The notes under the pieces are model-generated. The model saw only the letters and a list, made by a program, of their open reading frames with translations. It had not been told where the DNA came from and searched no databases. The translations under genes were made by a program, and so were the position numbers. Source: Sulfitobacter geojensis (GTDB lineage Bacteria; Pseudomonadota; Alphaproteobacteria; Rhodobacterales; Rhodobacteraceae). Taken from it: a stretch of 64,000 nucleotides of DNA. The DNA lies in assembly GCF_000622325.1 (NCBI RefSeq), contig NZ_JASE01000005.1, positions 3,038,001 to 3,102,000 on the forward strand, read 5' to 3'. Shown here piece after piece: positions 17,801 to 25,079 of this stretch; the stretch's first letter is position 1, and each line of letters begins with the position of its first letter.

Positions 17801-18206
17801 GGGGTACATGAGCCTTACGGCGATCTTTGCAAATACCGGCCTGTCTGAAACCGAGCGCTAGATCATCCTGATGATTAACAACCGCCTGAACGGCTGCAAA
17901 TATTGCATTGCGGCACAAACAACGCTTTCGCAAATGGCGGGTGTTACCGGTGACATCATCGACGCGTTGCGCAAGAACACACCAATCGCTGATGCCAAAC
18001 TTGAGGCGCGCCGTCGGTTTGCCATCGCCATCAACAAAAGCCGCGGCTGGCCGAGCCAGAAGCACCTCAACGCCTTAGTGGCAGCGGGCCACATGCGGCA
18101 ATCTCTTCTCGAAGCGATCCTTGGCACCTCTCTCAAGGTTCTGTCGGACTACACAAACCACGCTGCACATACCGCGCTCGACGACACGTTCAATGCAAAC
18201 CACTAA
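17740..18206 (+). pseudogene. carboxymuconolactone decarboxylase / AhpD-like protein, 5'-truncated with internal stop
   Basis: Reading in one frame gives SVPYAAMAEAPTILEGYMSL, then SETER, a TAG at 17859-17861, then IILMINNRLNGCKYCIAAQ and on to HTALDDTFNANH ending at 18206. The CxxC motif (GCKYC) is the redox centre typical of AhpD-like alkylhydroperoxidases. The N-terminal 35 or so residues are missing and join the end of the membrane-protein gene. One CAG-to-TAG change accounts for the stop. An ATG at 17871 could give a short residual protein. Confidence 0.75.
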
Positions 18207-18337
18207 GATGTCGTGCAGCCGGTCGCGGCAGAACAGCGGGCTGGCAGGCAGCGGATGTTTAACCCGATCTGCCGGCCTGCACCCCCCGCACCTTACGCAC
18301 CAACGGCTGTTCATCCCGGCCGTTGCTGTTGATCGTC

Positions 18338-18670
18338 CTAGTGTGAAATCATCCAAGGCCGCTTGGTCGGAAAACTCTTGGACCCGTCGGGACGATGCAG
18401 TGTTTTGCTGTTCTTCTTTGTGCCTGCGCTACAGCATCCACATCCTGGACCATGGGTGCTGGTGCGTTTGGGGCTATCCGCGCTGCGTTCGTTCGTCAGG
18501 CGACCGATACGGGTGCTTTGGCTGACGAACGATACATTCGGCGCTGTCAGCATAACGCGGGGCGATTGGGCCCCACAATCGGGGCAATCGTTTGGCTCGG
18601 CGCAGTGAGACATGCGTTCGATCGCTTCAAATGGGCCGCAATCCGCGCAGGCGTATTCATAGACGGGCAT
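18338..18670 (-). CDS. fmdB: FmdB-family zinc-ribbon protein
   Basis: 110 aa from the ATG at 18670 (MPVYEYACADCGPFEAIERM) with AAGGA upstream. The N-terminal zinc ribbon has CADC and CPDC pairs (about residues 8-38), diagnostic of the FmdB family. The tail carries a second Cys cluster (GPGCGCCSAGTKK). In Methylophilus methylotrophus FmdB was proposed as a regulator of formamidase expression. It is the last gene of the urt-fmd operon, 56 bp after fmdA, with a strong hairpin in the spacer. Confidence 0.88.
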   Translation of the reverse strand: MPVYEYACADCGPFEAIERMSHCAEPNDCPDCGAQSPRVMLTAPNVSFVSQSTRIGRLTNERSADSPKRTSTHGPGCGCCSAGTKKNSKTLHRPDGSKSFPTKRPWMISH

Positions 18671-18696
18671 TGTTTCATCCTTATCGCTGGGAGAAG

Positions 18697-18719
18697 TCCG
18701 GCCCATATTCTGGGCCGGA
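18697..18719 (-). promoter_or_regulatory. hairpin in the fmdA-fmdB spacer
   Basis: A perfect 9-bp stem (TCCGGCCCA / TGGGCCGGA) with a 5-base loop lies between the fmdA stop and the fmdB start. No T-run follows on the transcribed strand, so it is more likely an mRNA stabiliser or partial attenuator than a full terminator. Confidence 0.5.
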
Positions 18720-18726
18720 TAAATCG

Positions 18727-19956
18727 TTACCGGTCGTAGGCAATCGGCATATCGACAGAACCATCAAGATATTTGGTCGGACCATTGGCGTTCGGCATCA
18801 TGTCCCATTCGAAAATGTCATTGGGCAGCCACAGCGTTGCACAGGCATTTGGAATATCGACGACGCCCGAGATATGACCCTGCACCGGTGCAGTACCCAA
18901 AATCGAATAGGCCTGCGCCCCCGTGTATCCGAATTTCTTGAGGTACTCGATGGCGTTCAAACACGCCTGACGGTAGGCAATATGCACATCAAGGTAATGC
19001 TGTTCGCCGGATTCATCGACGCTGATCCCCTCAAAAATGAGGAAGTCGTCGTATTTCGGCTTAATCGGCGATGGTTTGAAGATCGGGTTTTTGACACCGT
19101 ATTTCGCCATGCCATCCTTGATGATCTCGACCTTCAAGTGCAGCCAACCGGCCATTTCGATCGCGCCGCAGAATGTGATTTCACCGTCACCTTGGCTAAA
19201 GTGCAGATCGCCCATCGAAAGTCCCGCGCCATCCACATAGACCGGAAAGTAAATCTTGCAGCCGCGGCTCAGGTCTTTGATATCGCAGTTCCCGCCATGT
19301 TCGCGCGGCGGGACCGTGCGTGCCGCTTCCGCTGCCGCTGCATCGCGCGCCTCCCCTTTCATGGCACCCATATGCGCGCTTTGCGTGTTGGGCAGTTCTG
19401 CAAGCGGCGGTACACGGTCGGGTTGGGTGTTCACCAGCTTGGTCTCGCGGGTGTTCCACATATCCAGCATCTTGCGATCTGGCAGACAGCCGATCAGGCC
19501 GGGGTGGATCAGCCCTGCGTATTTCACGCCCGGCACGTGGCGGGATTTGGTGAACATACCGTCAAAATCCCAGATCGACTTTTGTGCCGCCGGGAAATGG
19601 TCGGTCAGGAAACCGCCACCGTTCTGTTTGGAAAAGAAGCCGTTAAAGCCCCAGTTCAATTCCTCTACAGCGCCGATATCAAGGATTTCGACCACCAGCA
19701 GATCGCCCGGTTCGGCCCCCTTCACCCCAATCGGGCCGGAGAGGTAATGCACTTGTTCCAGCTCTACGTCGCGCACATCGGATGCGTCATCGTCATTCTT
19801 GATCTGCCCACCGGTCCAGTCATATGTCTCGATCTTGAAATCATCACCCGGCTCGACCCAGACGTTGATCGGAATATCGGGATGCCAGCGGTTGTGAATG
19901 TTCTCGTTTGTGTGGGGACTTTCACTTAGGTCCACCGAAATAAGAGTGTCGGCCAT
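18727..19956 (-). CDS. fmdA: formamidase / acetamidase
   Basis: 409 aa, the usual length of FmdA. Opens MADTLISVDLSESPHTNENI and contains the family blocks WDFDGMFTKSRHVPGVKY, HPGLIGCLP and LSMGDLHFSQGDGEITFCGA. It hydrolyses formamide and other short amides to ammonia and the acid in the cytoplasm. It sits directly after urtE in the same operon, which links imported short amides (or urea) to ammonia release. No urease gene is visible, which favours amides as the main substrate here. Confidence 0.93.
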   Translation of the reverse strand: MADTLISVDLSESPHTNENIHNRWHPDIPINVWVEPGDDFKIETYDWTGGQIKNDDDASDVRDVELEQVHYLSGPIGVKGAEPGDLLVVEILDIGAVEELNWGFNGFFSKQNGGGFLTDHFPAAQKSIWDFDGMFTKSRHVPGVKYAGLIHPGLIGCLPDRKMLDMWNTRETKLVNTQPDRVPPLAELPNTQSAHMGAMKGEARDAAAAEAARTVPPREHGGNCDIKDLSRGCKIYFPVYVDGAGLSMGDLHFSQGDGEITFCGAIEMAGWLHLKVEIIKDGMAKYGVKNPIFKPSPIKPKYDDFLIFEGISVDESGEQHYLDVHIAYRQACLNAIEYLKKFGYTGAQAYSILGTAPVQGHISGVVDIPNACATLWLPNDIFEWDMMPNANGPTKYLDGSVDMPIAYDR

Positions 19957-19980
19957 AGCGTTTTCCTTTCTTGCTTGCAG

Positions 19981-20670
19981 TTATACGGAGAGAAACTTTG
20001 AGACCTGCGCCTCGTCGATGCCGTCGCGGGGGCTGTCATGCACAAACGTGCCGTTTTCGATCACCATCACCCGGTCTGCGACATCCAATGCAAAGCTGAG
20101 CACCTGTTCGGAGACGACAATGGTCAGCCCTTTCTGGTCGCGGATTTTGCGCAGGGTTCGTGCCATCTCGCGGATGATCGACGGCTGGATGCCCTCTGTT
20201 GGCTCATCCAGCAGCAAAACCTTGGGGTTGGAGGCCAAGGCGCGCGCGATCGCCAATTGTTGCTGTTGTCCCCCGGACAGGTTGCCACCGCGCCGCGACT
20301 TCATTTCCAACAGCACAGGGAACAATTCGTAGATGTCGTCGGGCACTTTGCTTTGCCCGGTCACCGTCAGGCCGGTTTCGACGTTTTCCTGCACCGTCAT
20401 CGCCGAAAAAATCATCCGCCCCTGCGGCACATAGGCAATTCCCTTGGCGACACGCTGATGGGATTTCAGCCCTGTCACAGCCGTGCTATCCACCGTGATA
20501 TCGCCGGATTTTTCACCGACAATGCCCATCAGGGTTTTCATCAGGGTGGTTTTGCCCATCCCGTTGCGCCCCATGATCGCGACGATCTCGCCTGCTGGCA
20601 CATCAAGATCAAGACCATGCAGAACCTCGGATTCACCGTAAGCTGCGCGTAACTTGTTCACATTCAACAT
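19981..20670 (-). CDS. urtE: urea/amide ABC transporter ATP-binding protein UrtE
   Basis: 229 aa from the ATG at 20670 (MLNVNKLRAAYGESEVLHGL) with GGGAG upstream. Walker A GRNGMGKTT, signature LSGGQQQQLAIARAL and Walker B LLLDEPTEGIQPS are intact. The DEPTEGIQPS form is typical of UrtE/LivF-type subunits. It powers uptake together with UrtD. It follows urtD by 11 bp and precedes fmdA. Confidence 0.9.
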   Translation of the reverse strand: MLNVNKLRAAYGESEVLHGLDLDVPAGEIVAIMGRNGMGKTTLMKTLMGIVGEKSGDITVDSTAVTGLKSHQRVAKGIAYVPQGRMIFSAMTVQENVETGLTVTGQSKVPDDIYELFPVLLEMKSRRGGNLSGGQQQQLAIARALASNPKVLLLDEPTEGIQPSIIREMARTLRKIRDQKGLTIVVSEQVLSFALDVADRVMVIENGTFVHDSPRDGIDEAQVSKFLSV

Positions 20671-20681
20671 ACCGGTTCTCC

Positions 20682-21428
20682 CTAATGGCCCAGATAAACT
20701 TCGATGACTTTGGGGTCGGCCTGCACATGGGCCATCGACCCTTCGGACAGCATTTTGCCTTGGTGCAAAACGTTGACGCGTGTGGCGATGTCCGCAACAA
20801 ATCCCATGTCGTGCTCGATAACGATCACCGACCGGTCCTGAATGATACGGTTCAGCAGTTCGGCGGTTTTCTTGCGTTCGGCCACAGACATGCCTGCGAC
20901 GGGCTCGTCCAGCATCAACAGTTCGGGATCCTGAATGAGCAGCATGCCGATCTCGAGCCATTGCTTCTGCCCGTGACTAAGAAAGGCCGCTTTCTCGGCC
21001 AGCAGATCAGCAAGAAAGATCGTCTCGGCGATTTCCTGAATCCGCGCGGTAACATCTGCGGTGCGCCGGAAGCTTAGCGCGCCGAAAACGCTATGACCCT
21101 TTGGAAAACTGATTTCGAGGTTTTCAAAAACCGACAGGTCCTCGTAGACCGATGGTGTTTGAAACTTACGCCCGACACCTGCATGTACGATCTGGTCCTC
21201 CCGCATTTTCAGCAATTCATGGTTCTTGAACTTGACCGACCCATCCGTCGCTTTGGTGCGCCCGCAGATAAGATCCAGTACCGTCGTCTTGCCCGCGCCA
21301 TTGGGGCCGATGATCACACGGCATTCATTCGGTTCGACATAAAAGCTTAGGTTATCCACCGCTTTGAACCCGTCAAAGGACACGGTCAGCCCCTCGACCT
21401 TAAGCAAAAACTGTCCGTGGGCCATCAT
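20682..21428 (-). CDS. urtD: urea/amide ABC transporter ATP-binding protein UrtD
   Basis: 248 aa. Walker A GPNGAGKTTVLD, a signature-like LSHGQKQWLEIGM and Walker B LLMLDEPVAGMSVAER; the SHGQKQWLEI form is characteristic of UrtD. The start (ATGATG at 21428/21425) overlaps the end of urtC by 4 bp, so the subunits are translationally coupled. Acts at the inner face of the membrane with UrtBC and UrtE. Confidence 0.92.
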   Translation of the reverse strand: MMAHGQFLLKVEGLTVSFDGFKAVDNLSFYVEPNECRVIIGPNGAGKTTVLDLICGRTKATDGSVKFKNHELLKMREDQIVHAGVGRKFQTPSVYEDLSVFENLEISFPKGHSVFGALSFRRTADVTARIQEIAETIFLADLLAEKAAFLSHGQKQWLEIGMLLIQDPELLMLDEPVAGMSVAERKKTAELLNRIIQDRSVIVIEHDMGFVADIATRVNVLHQGKMLSEGSMAHVQADPKVIEVYLGH

Positions 21429-22561
21429 GACACAGCTCCTTCTTTTGCGGGTGTTTCAGGGGTGGCTTTGCTGCGCTGTGCCCATAGCCGATTGATCTGT
21501 GGCATGATCTTTTCAGACCAGATGCCCGCCAGCCCGTTGGGGAAAAGCATCACAACCGCGATGAACAATCCGCCAAGCCCGAAGAGCCACAGCTCGGGGA
21601 AGCTTTCGGAAAAGCTTGTCTTGGCCCAGTTCACAAGAAGCGCGCCATAGATCGCCCCTTGGATGGAAAGACGCCCGCCCACTGCACAAAAGATTACCAT
21701 TTCAATCGACGGGACAATTCCGACAAGTGTTGGCGACATAAAGCCCACCTGCAGCGTGAACATCGCGCCACCGATCCCGGCAAAGGCAGCCCCGAGGCAG
21801 AAGATAAAGATTTTGAAGCTGGCCACATCGTAGCCCGAAAAGCGGACGCGATCCTCTTGATCCCGCATTGCGATCAGCACGCGGCCCAGTTTCGATTTAC
21901 GCACACAATGTGCGATAAACAGCACCGCAAGCAGCAACACGCCGTTTACGTAATACAGGATTTCCTTGGCCTCGTCGGTTCGGATGTCCCAACCTTTCAG
22001 CGTGCGCAGGTCTGTGATCCCGTTGACGCCGCCGGTATAACCTTGCTGGCCGACGATCAGAATGGTCAGGATGGCGGCAAAGGCTTGGGTGATAATCGCG
22101 AAATACACGCCACCCACGCGCCGGCGAAACATCGCAACCCCGATGATCAGCGCAAAGATGACCGGCACCAGCACAACGGCGACAAGTGTGAAGGTCAGGC
22201 TGTAAAACGGCTGCCACCAGCCCGGCAGTTCGGTCAACTGGTTCCAATCCATAAAGTCGGGGATACCCGGCGTGGACTGGATCGACGTGTTTTCAGGTGT
22301 CGACGCTTCTAGCTTGAGGAACATGGCCATGCAGTAACCACCAAGCCCGAAGAACACCCCCTGCCCGAGACTGAGAATACCACCGGCACCCCAGCACAGG
22401 GCCAGACCAATCGCCACGAACGCATAGGTCAGATATTTGCCGAACAGGTTCAGGCGAAAGTTGTCCAGTAATGCCGGTAACAGCAGCAGGATGATGGCTG
22501 CCAGAACGACAAACCCGATCCATTCCTGTCGTGTGAACAGAGCGTTTTTTGAGATAGTCAT
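21425..22561 (-). CDS. urtC: urea/amide ABC transporter permease UrtC
   Basis: 378 aa with about ten hydrophobic segments (first: FVVLAAIILLLLPALL). LCWGAGGILSLGQGVFFGLG and DLRTLKGWDIRTDEAK are typical of UrtC. It pairs with UrtB to form the channel. It overlaps urtD by 4 bp and follows urtB by 12 bp. Confidence 0.92.
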   Translation of the reverse strand: MTISKNALFTRQEWIGFVVLAAIILLLLPALLDNFRLNLFGKYLTYAFVAIGLALCWGAGGILSLGQGVFFGLGGYCMAMFLKLEASTPENTSIQSTPGIPDFMDWNQLTELPGWWQPFYSLTFTLVAVVLVPVIFALIIGVAMFRRRVGGVYFAIITQAFAAILTILIVGQQGYTGGVNGITDLRTLKGWDIRTDEAKEILYYVNGVLLLAVLFIAHCVRKSKLGRVLIAMRDQEDRVRFSGYDVASFKIFIFCLGAAFAGIGGAMFTLQVGFMSPTLVGIVPSIEMVIFCAVGGRLSIQGAIYGALLVNWAKTSFSESFPELWLFGLGGLFIAVVMLFPNGLAGIWSEKIMPQINRLWAQRSKATPETPAKEGAVS

Positions 22562-22573
22562 AACCAGTCTTCC

Positions 22574-23500
22574 CTACTTGCGAAGCTTCAAAGAAAAGAG
22601 CCCCTGCGGGCGGATCATCAGAATGCCCACCACAACCAAAAGCGTGAGGACCTTGGCCATCGAGCCGGACAGGAAGAATTCCATAATCGACTGCGCCTGA
22701 GAGATGGAGAATGCGGAGGCAATGGTGCCAAGGATGCTGCCTGCGCCACCAAAGACGACAACAAGGAAGGTATCGACAATATATAGCTGCCCTGCAGTCG
22801 GTCCGGTCGATCCGATCATCGTAAAGGCCGATCCGGCGACACCCGCAACGCCGCAGCCGATGCCAAAGGTCAACCTGTCGGTCCACTCGGTGTTGATCCC
22901 GACAGCACCTGCCATCACGCGGTTCTGGTTGATGGCGCGGACCTGCTTGCCCCAGTTCGAGCGGAACATCATGAAATAGACCGCCAGAGAAATACCCACA
23001 GCCAGGATCATCACGAAAATGCCGTTAATCGGGACTTCGATCATGTCGGTGACGGGCATTGATCCCATCATCCAGCTTGGAATGGTCACACCGACCTCGC
23101 GTGCGCCAAAGGCGGTGCGGTAAACTTGTTGTAAAATCAGGCTCAGGCCCCAAGTCGCTAGCAATGTATCAAGCGGTCGTTTGTAAAGGTGGCGAATGAT
23201 CGCCCATTCGACCAGCAGGCCCAAAGCGCCAGACGCGATGAACGCCAGAAACATCGCCACAAAGAAATACCCGCCGAACAAAGCAGGCATGTAATCCGCA
23301 AAAAAGATGGAGACGAAATAGGTGACATAGGCACCAAGGATCATGAATTCGCCATGGGCCATGTTGATGACACCCATCTGGCCAAAGATAATCGCCAGCC
23401 CCAGCGCCATCAGCACAAATACGGAAAACAGGATCAGGCCAGCAAAGCCCTGCATCGCAAAAATCGCGCCGAGTTCGGCCATGGTAAAGTCGGAAAACAT
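22574..23500 (-). CDS. urtB: urea/amide ABC transporter permease UrtB
   Basis: 308 aa from the ATG at 23500 (MFSDFTMAELGAIFAMQGFA) with AAAAGGAG upstream; the longer frame adds only non-native sequence. Multi-pass branched-chain-type permease with INMAHGEFMILGAYV and DTLLATWGLSLILQQ, both UrtB/LivH hallmarks. Many UrtB proteins are extended at the N-terminus to about 500 aa; this one is the short form. Confidence 0.9.
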   Translation of the reverse strand: MFSDFTMAELGAIFAMQGFAGLILFSVFVLMALGLAIIFGQMGVINMAHGEFMILGAYVTYFVSIFFADYMPALFGGYFFVAMFLAFIASGALGLLVEWAIIRHLYKRPLDTLLATWGLSLILQQVYRTAFGAREVGVTIPSWMMGSMPVTDMIEVPINGIFVMILAVGISLAVYFMMFRSNWGKQVRAINQNRVMAGAVGINTEWTDRLTFGIGCGVAGVAGSAFTMIGSTGPTAGQLYIVDTFLVVVFGGAGSILGTIASAFSISQAQSIMEFFLSGSMAKVLTLLVVVGILMIRPQGLFSLKLRK

Positions 23501-23539
23501 GCCGGCTCCTTTTCGAAAGTGTAAATGGAAGCGGAGGCG

Positions 23540-23570
23540 GCGTGGCCCGATTTGAAACTCTGGGCCACGC
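23540..23570 (-). terminator. hairpin after urtA, probable partial terminator or mRNA stabiliser
   Basis: A perfect 9-bp GC-rich stem (GCGTGGCCC / GGGCCACGC) with a 13-base loop lies just downstream of the urtA stop. There is no U-run. Such elements after binding-protein genes commonly raise the relative level of the upstream mRNA. Confidence 0.5.
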
Positions 23571-23579
23571 CTGCGAAAC

Positions 23580-24848
23580 TTACTGATAACCCTCGGGGAA
23601 AGGGTTCGGCTCGACCAGATCGGCAGTTTCATAGACAACTTCATACTGGCCATCAGGCTTGGCCAGACCAACACGGGTTTTGGACCACAGATGATGGTTT
23701 TCGTGGACCTTCACATAACCTTCGGGAGCGTTTTCCAGTTCGATCCCGATCTGGGCTTCTCGGACCTTATCCACATCAAAGGAACCGGCCTTTTCAACGG
23801 CGGCTTTCCATAGCCACGGCCCAAGATAGGCAGCCTGCGTCACATCGCCGATCACAATGTCATCGCCCCACATTTCCTTGAAGGCTGCAACAAATTCTGC
23901 GTTATTCGGGTTATCCAGCGATTGGAAATACTTCATGCAGGCATAAGCGCCTTCCATGTTTTCGCCACCGATGCCCAAAATCTCGTCCTCGGTAACCGAA
24001 ATAGTCAACAGGATCGGGTCTTCGGCAGTCATATCAATGCCTGCCGCTTTCAATTGCTTGTAGAATGCAACGTTCGACCCGCCCACGACAATCGCATAGA
24101 TCACGTCGGGCTTGCGCAGACGGATCTTGTTGATGACAGAGTTGAACTGCGTGTGACCCAGCGGATAGTAATCCTCGCCAACAACCTTGCCGCCCAAGAA
24201 GTCTTCGATATGTTTGCGCGCGATTTTGTTGGATGTCCGTGGCCAGATGTAATCGGACCCCAGCAGATAGAAGGAATTCGCGCCCTTGGTTTCCTTGACC
24301 CAATCAAGGCCCGCAATAATTTGCTGCGTTGCTTCTTGGCCCGTGTAGATCACGTTCGGGCTTTGCTCCAGGCCCTCATAGAAGGTCGGGTAGTACAAAA
24401 ATCCGTTGTTCTGTTCGAACACGGGCAGCACTGCCTTGCGGCTGGCGGACGTCCAGCACCCCATGACAGATGCGACCTTGTCACTGACCAGCAATTTGCG
24501 CGCTTTTTCAGCAAAGGTCGGCCAGTCAGACGCGCCGTCTTCCTGGATCACTTCGATTTGACGCCCCAAAACGCCGCCCATTTCGTTGATTTGTTTGATG
24601 GCCAGTTTTTCGGCCTGCACAGAACCGGTTTCTGAAATCGCCATCGTCCCGGTGATCGAATGCAGGATCCCGATTGTCACAGTATCATCGGTTACCGCAA
24701 GGCCGGTGGTGTTGACGTCGGCCGTTGCGTAATCTTGGGCGCGCAGCACCGATGGCGCAAACAATGCAGCGCCGAAAGCCGCAGAGCTTGCCATCATGGC
24801 GCGGCGGCTCATGGCGCCGTTATTCTTTGAAATCGGTTTATCTGACAT
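23580..24848 (-). CDS. urtA: urea/amide ABC transporter substrate-binding protein UrtA
   Basis: 422 aa from the ATG at 24848 (MSDKPISKNNGAMSRRAMMA), which has AAGGA upstream. A Tat-type signal (SRRAMMASSAAFGAALFAP) directs export. The mature protein has type I periplasmic binding fold landmarks (TIGILHSITGTMAISE, VMGCWTSASRKAVLPVFE, NGFLYYPTFYEGLEQSPNVI) characteristic of UrtA/AmiC-like urea or amide binders. It is the first gene of the seven-gene minus-strand operon, divergent from the NCS1-kinase gene. Confidence 0.92.
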   Translation of the reverse strand: MSDKPISKNNGAMSRRAMMASSAAFGAALFAPSVLRAQDYATADVNTTGLAVTDDTVTIGILHSITGTMAISETGSVQAEKLAIKQINEMGGVLGRQIEVIQEDGASDWPTFAEKARKLLVSDKVASVMGCWTSASRKAVLPVFEQNNGFLYYPTFYEGLEQSPNVIYTGQEATQQIIAGLDWVKETKGANSFYLLGSDYIWPRTSNKIARKHIEDFLGGKVVGEDYYPLGHTQFNSVINKIRLRKPDVIYAIVVGGSNVAFYKQLKAAGIDMTAEDPILLTISVTEDEILGIGGENMEGAYACMKYFQSLDNPNNAEFVAAFKEMWGDDIVIGDVTQAAYLGPWLWKAAVEKAGSFDVDKVREAQIGIELENAPEGYVKVHENHHLWSKTRVGLAKPDGQYEVVYETADLVEPNPFPEGYQ

Positions 24849-24933
24849 GACCATTCCTTTTCAGAAAGCTAAAAGTTTAGGCGATTCCACTTACCGCCTC
24901 CTAGCTCACGATCAGTCAGACGGGCTGGCTCCG

Positions 24934-24955
24934 ATATACGTCGAATGACGTATAT
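24934..24955. promoter_or_regulatory. perfect palindrome in the urtA/sensor-kinase divergent region
   Basis: Nine-base arms ATATACGTC and GACGTATAT flank the spacer GAAT. The site is 86 bp upstream of urtA and 125 bp upstream of the kinase start. Inverted TACGTC-type half sites suit a LuxR/NarL-type dimer, and a LuxR-type response regulator is encoded 3.4 kb away in the same cluster. It is the best candidate operator for control of the amide/urea operon. Confidence 0.6.
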
Positions 24956-25079
24956 GCCTGCGCATTTTGCCCCCTATGCTCTTGGACAGTGGACAAAGGT
25001 CTGAATTGGGGGAGAGGCCGCAGTCACCAGGATATCCTGGGCTGCGAGATCTCTTTGAGTGTGTGCGAGGCGCTTGAAA

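Noticed and set aside
18592..19929. 445-aa plus-strand open frame
   Set aside because: Antisense to fmdA, which is unambiguous.
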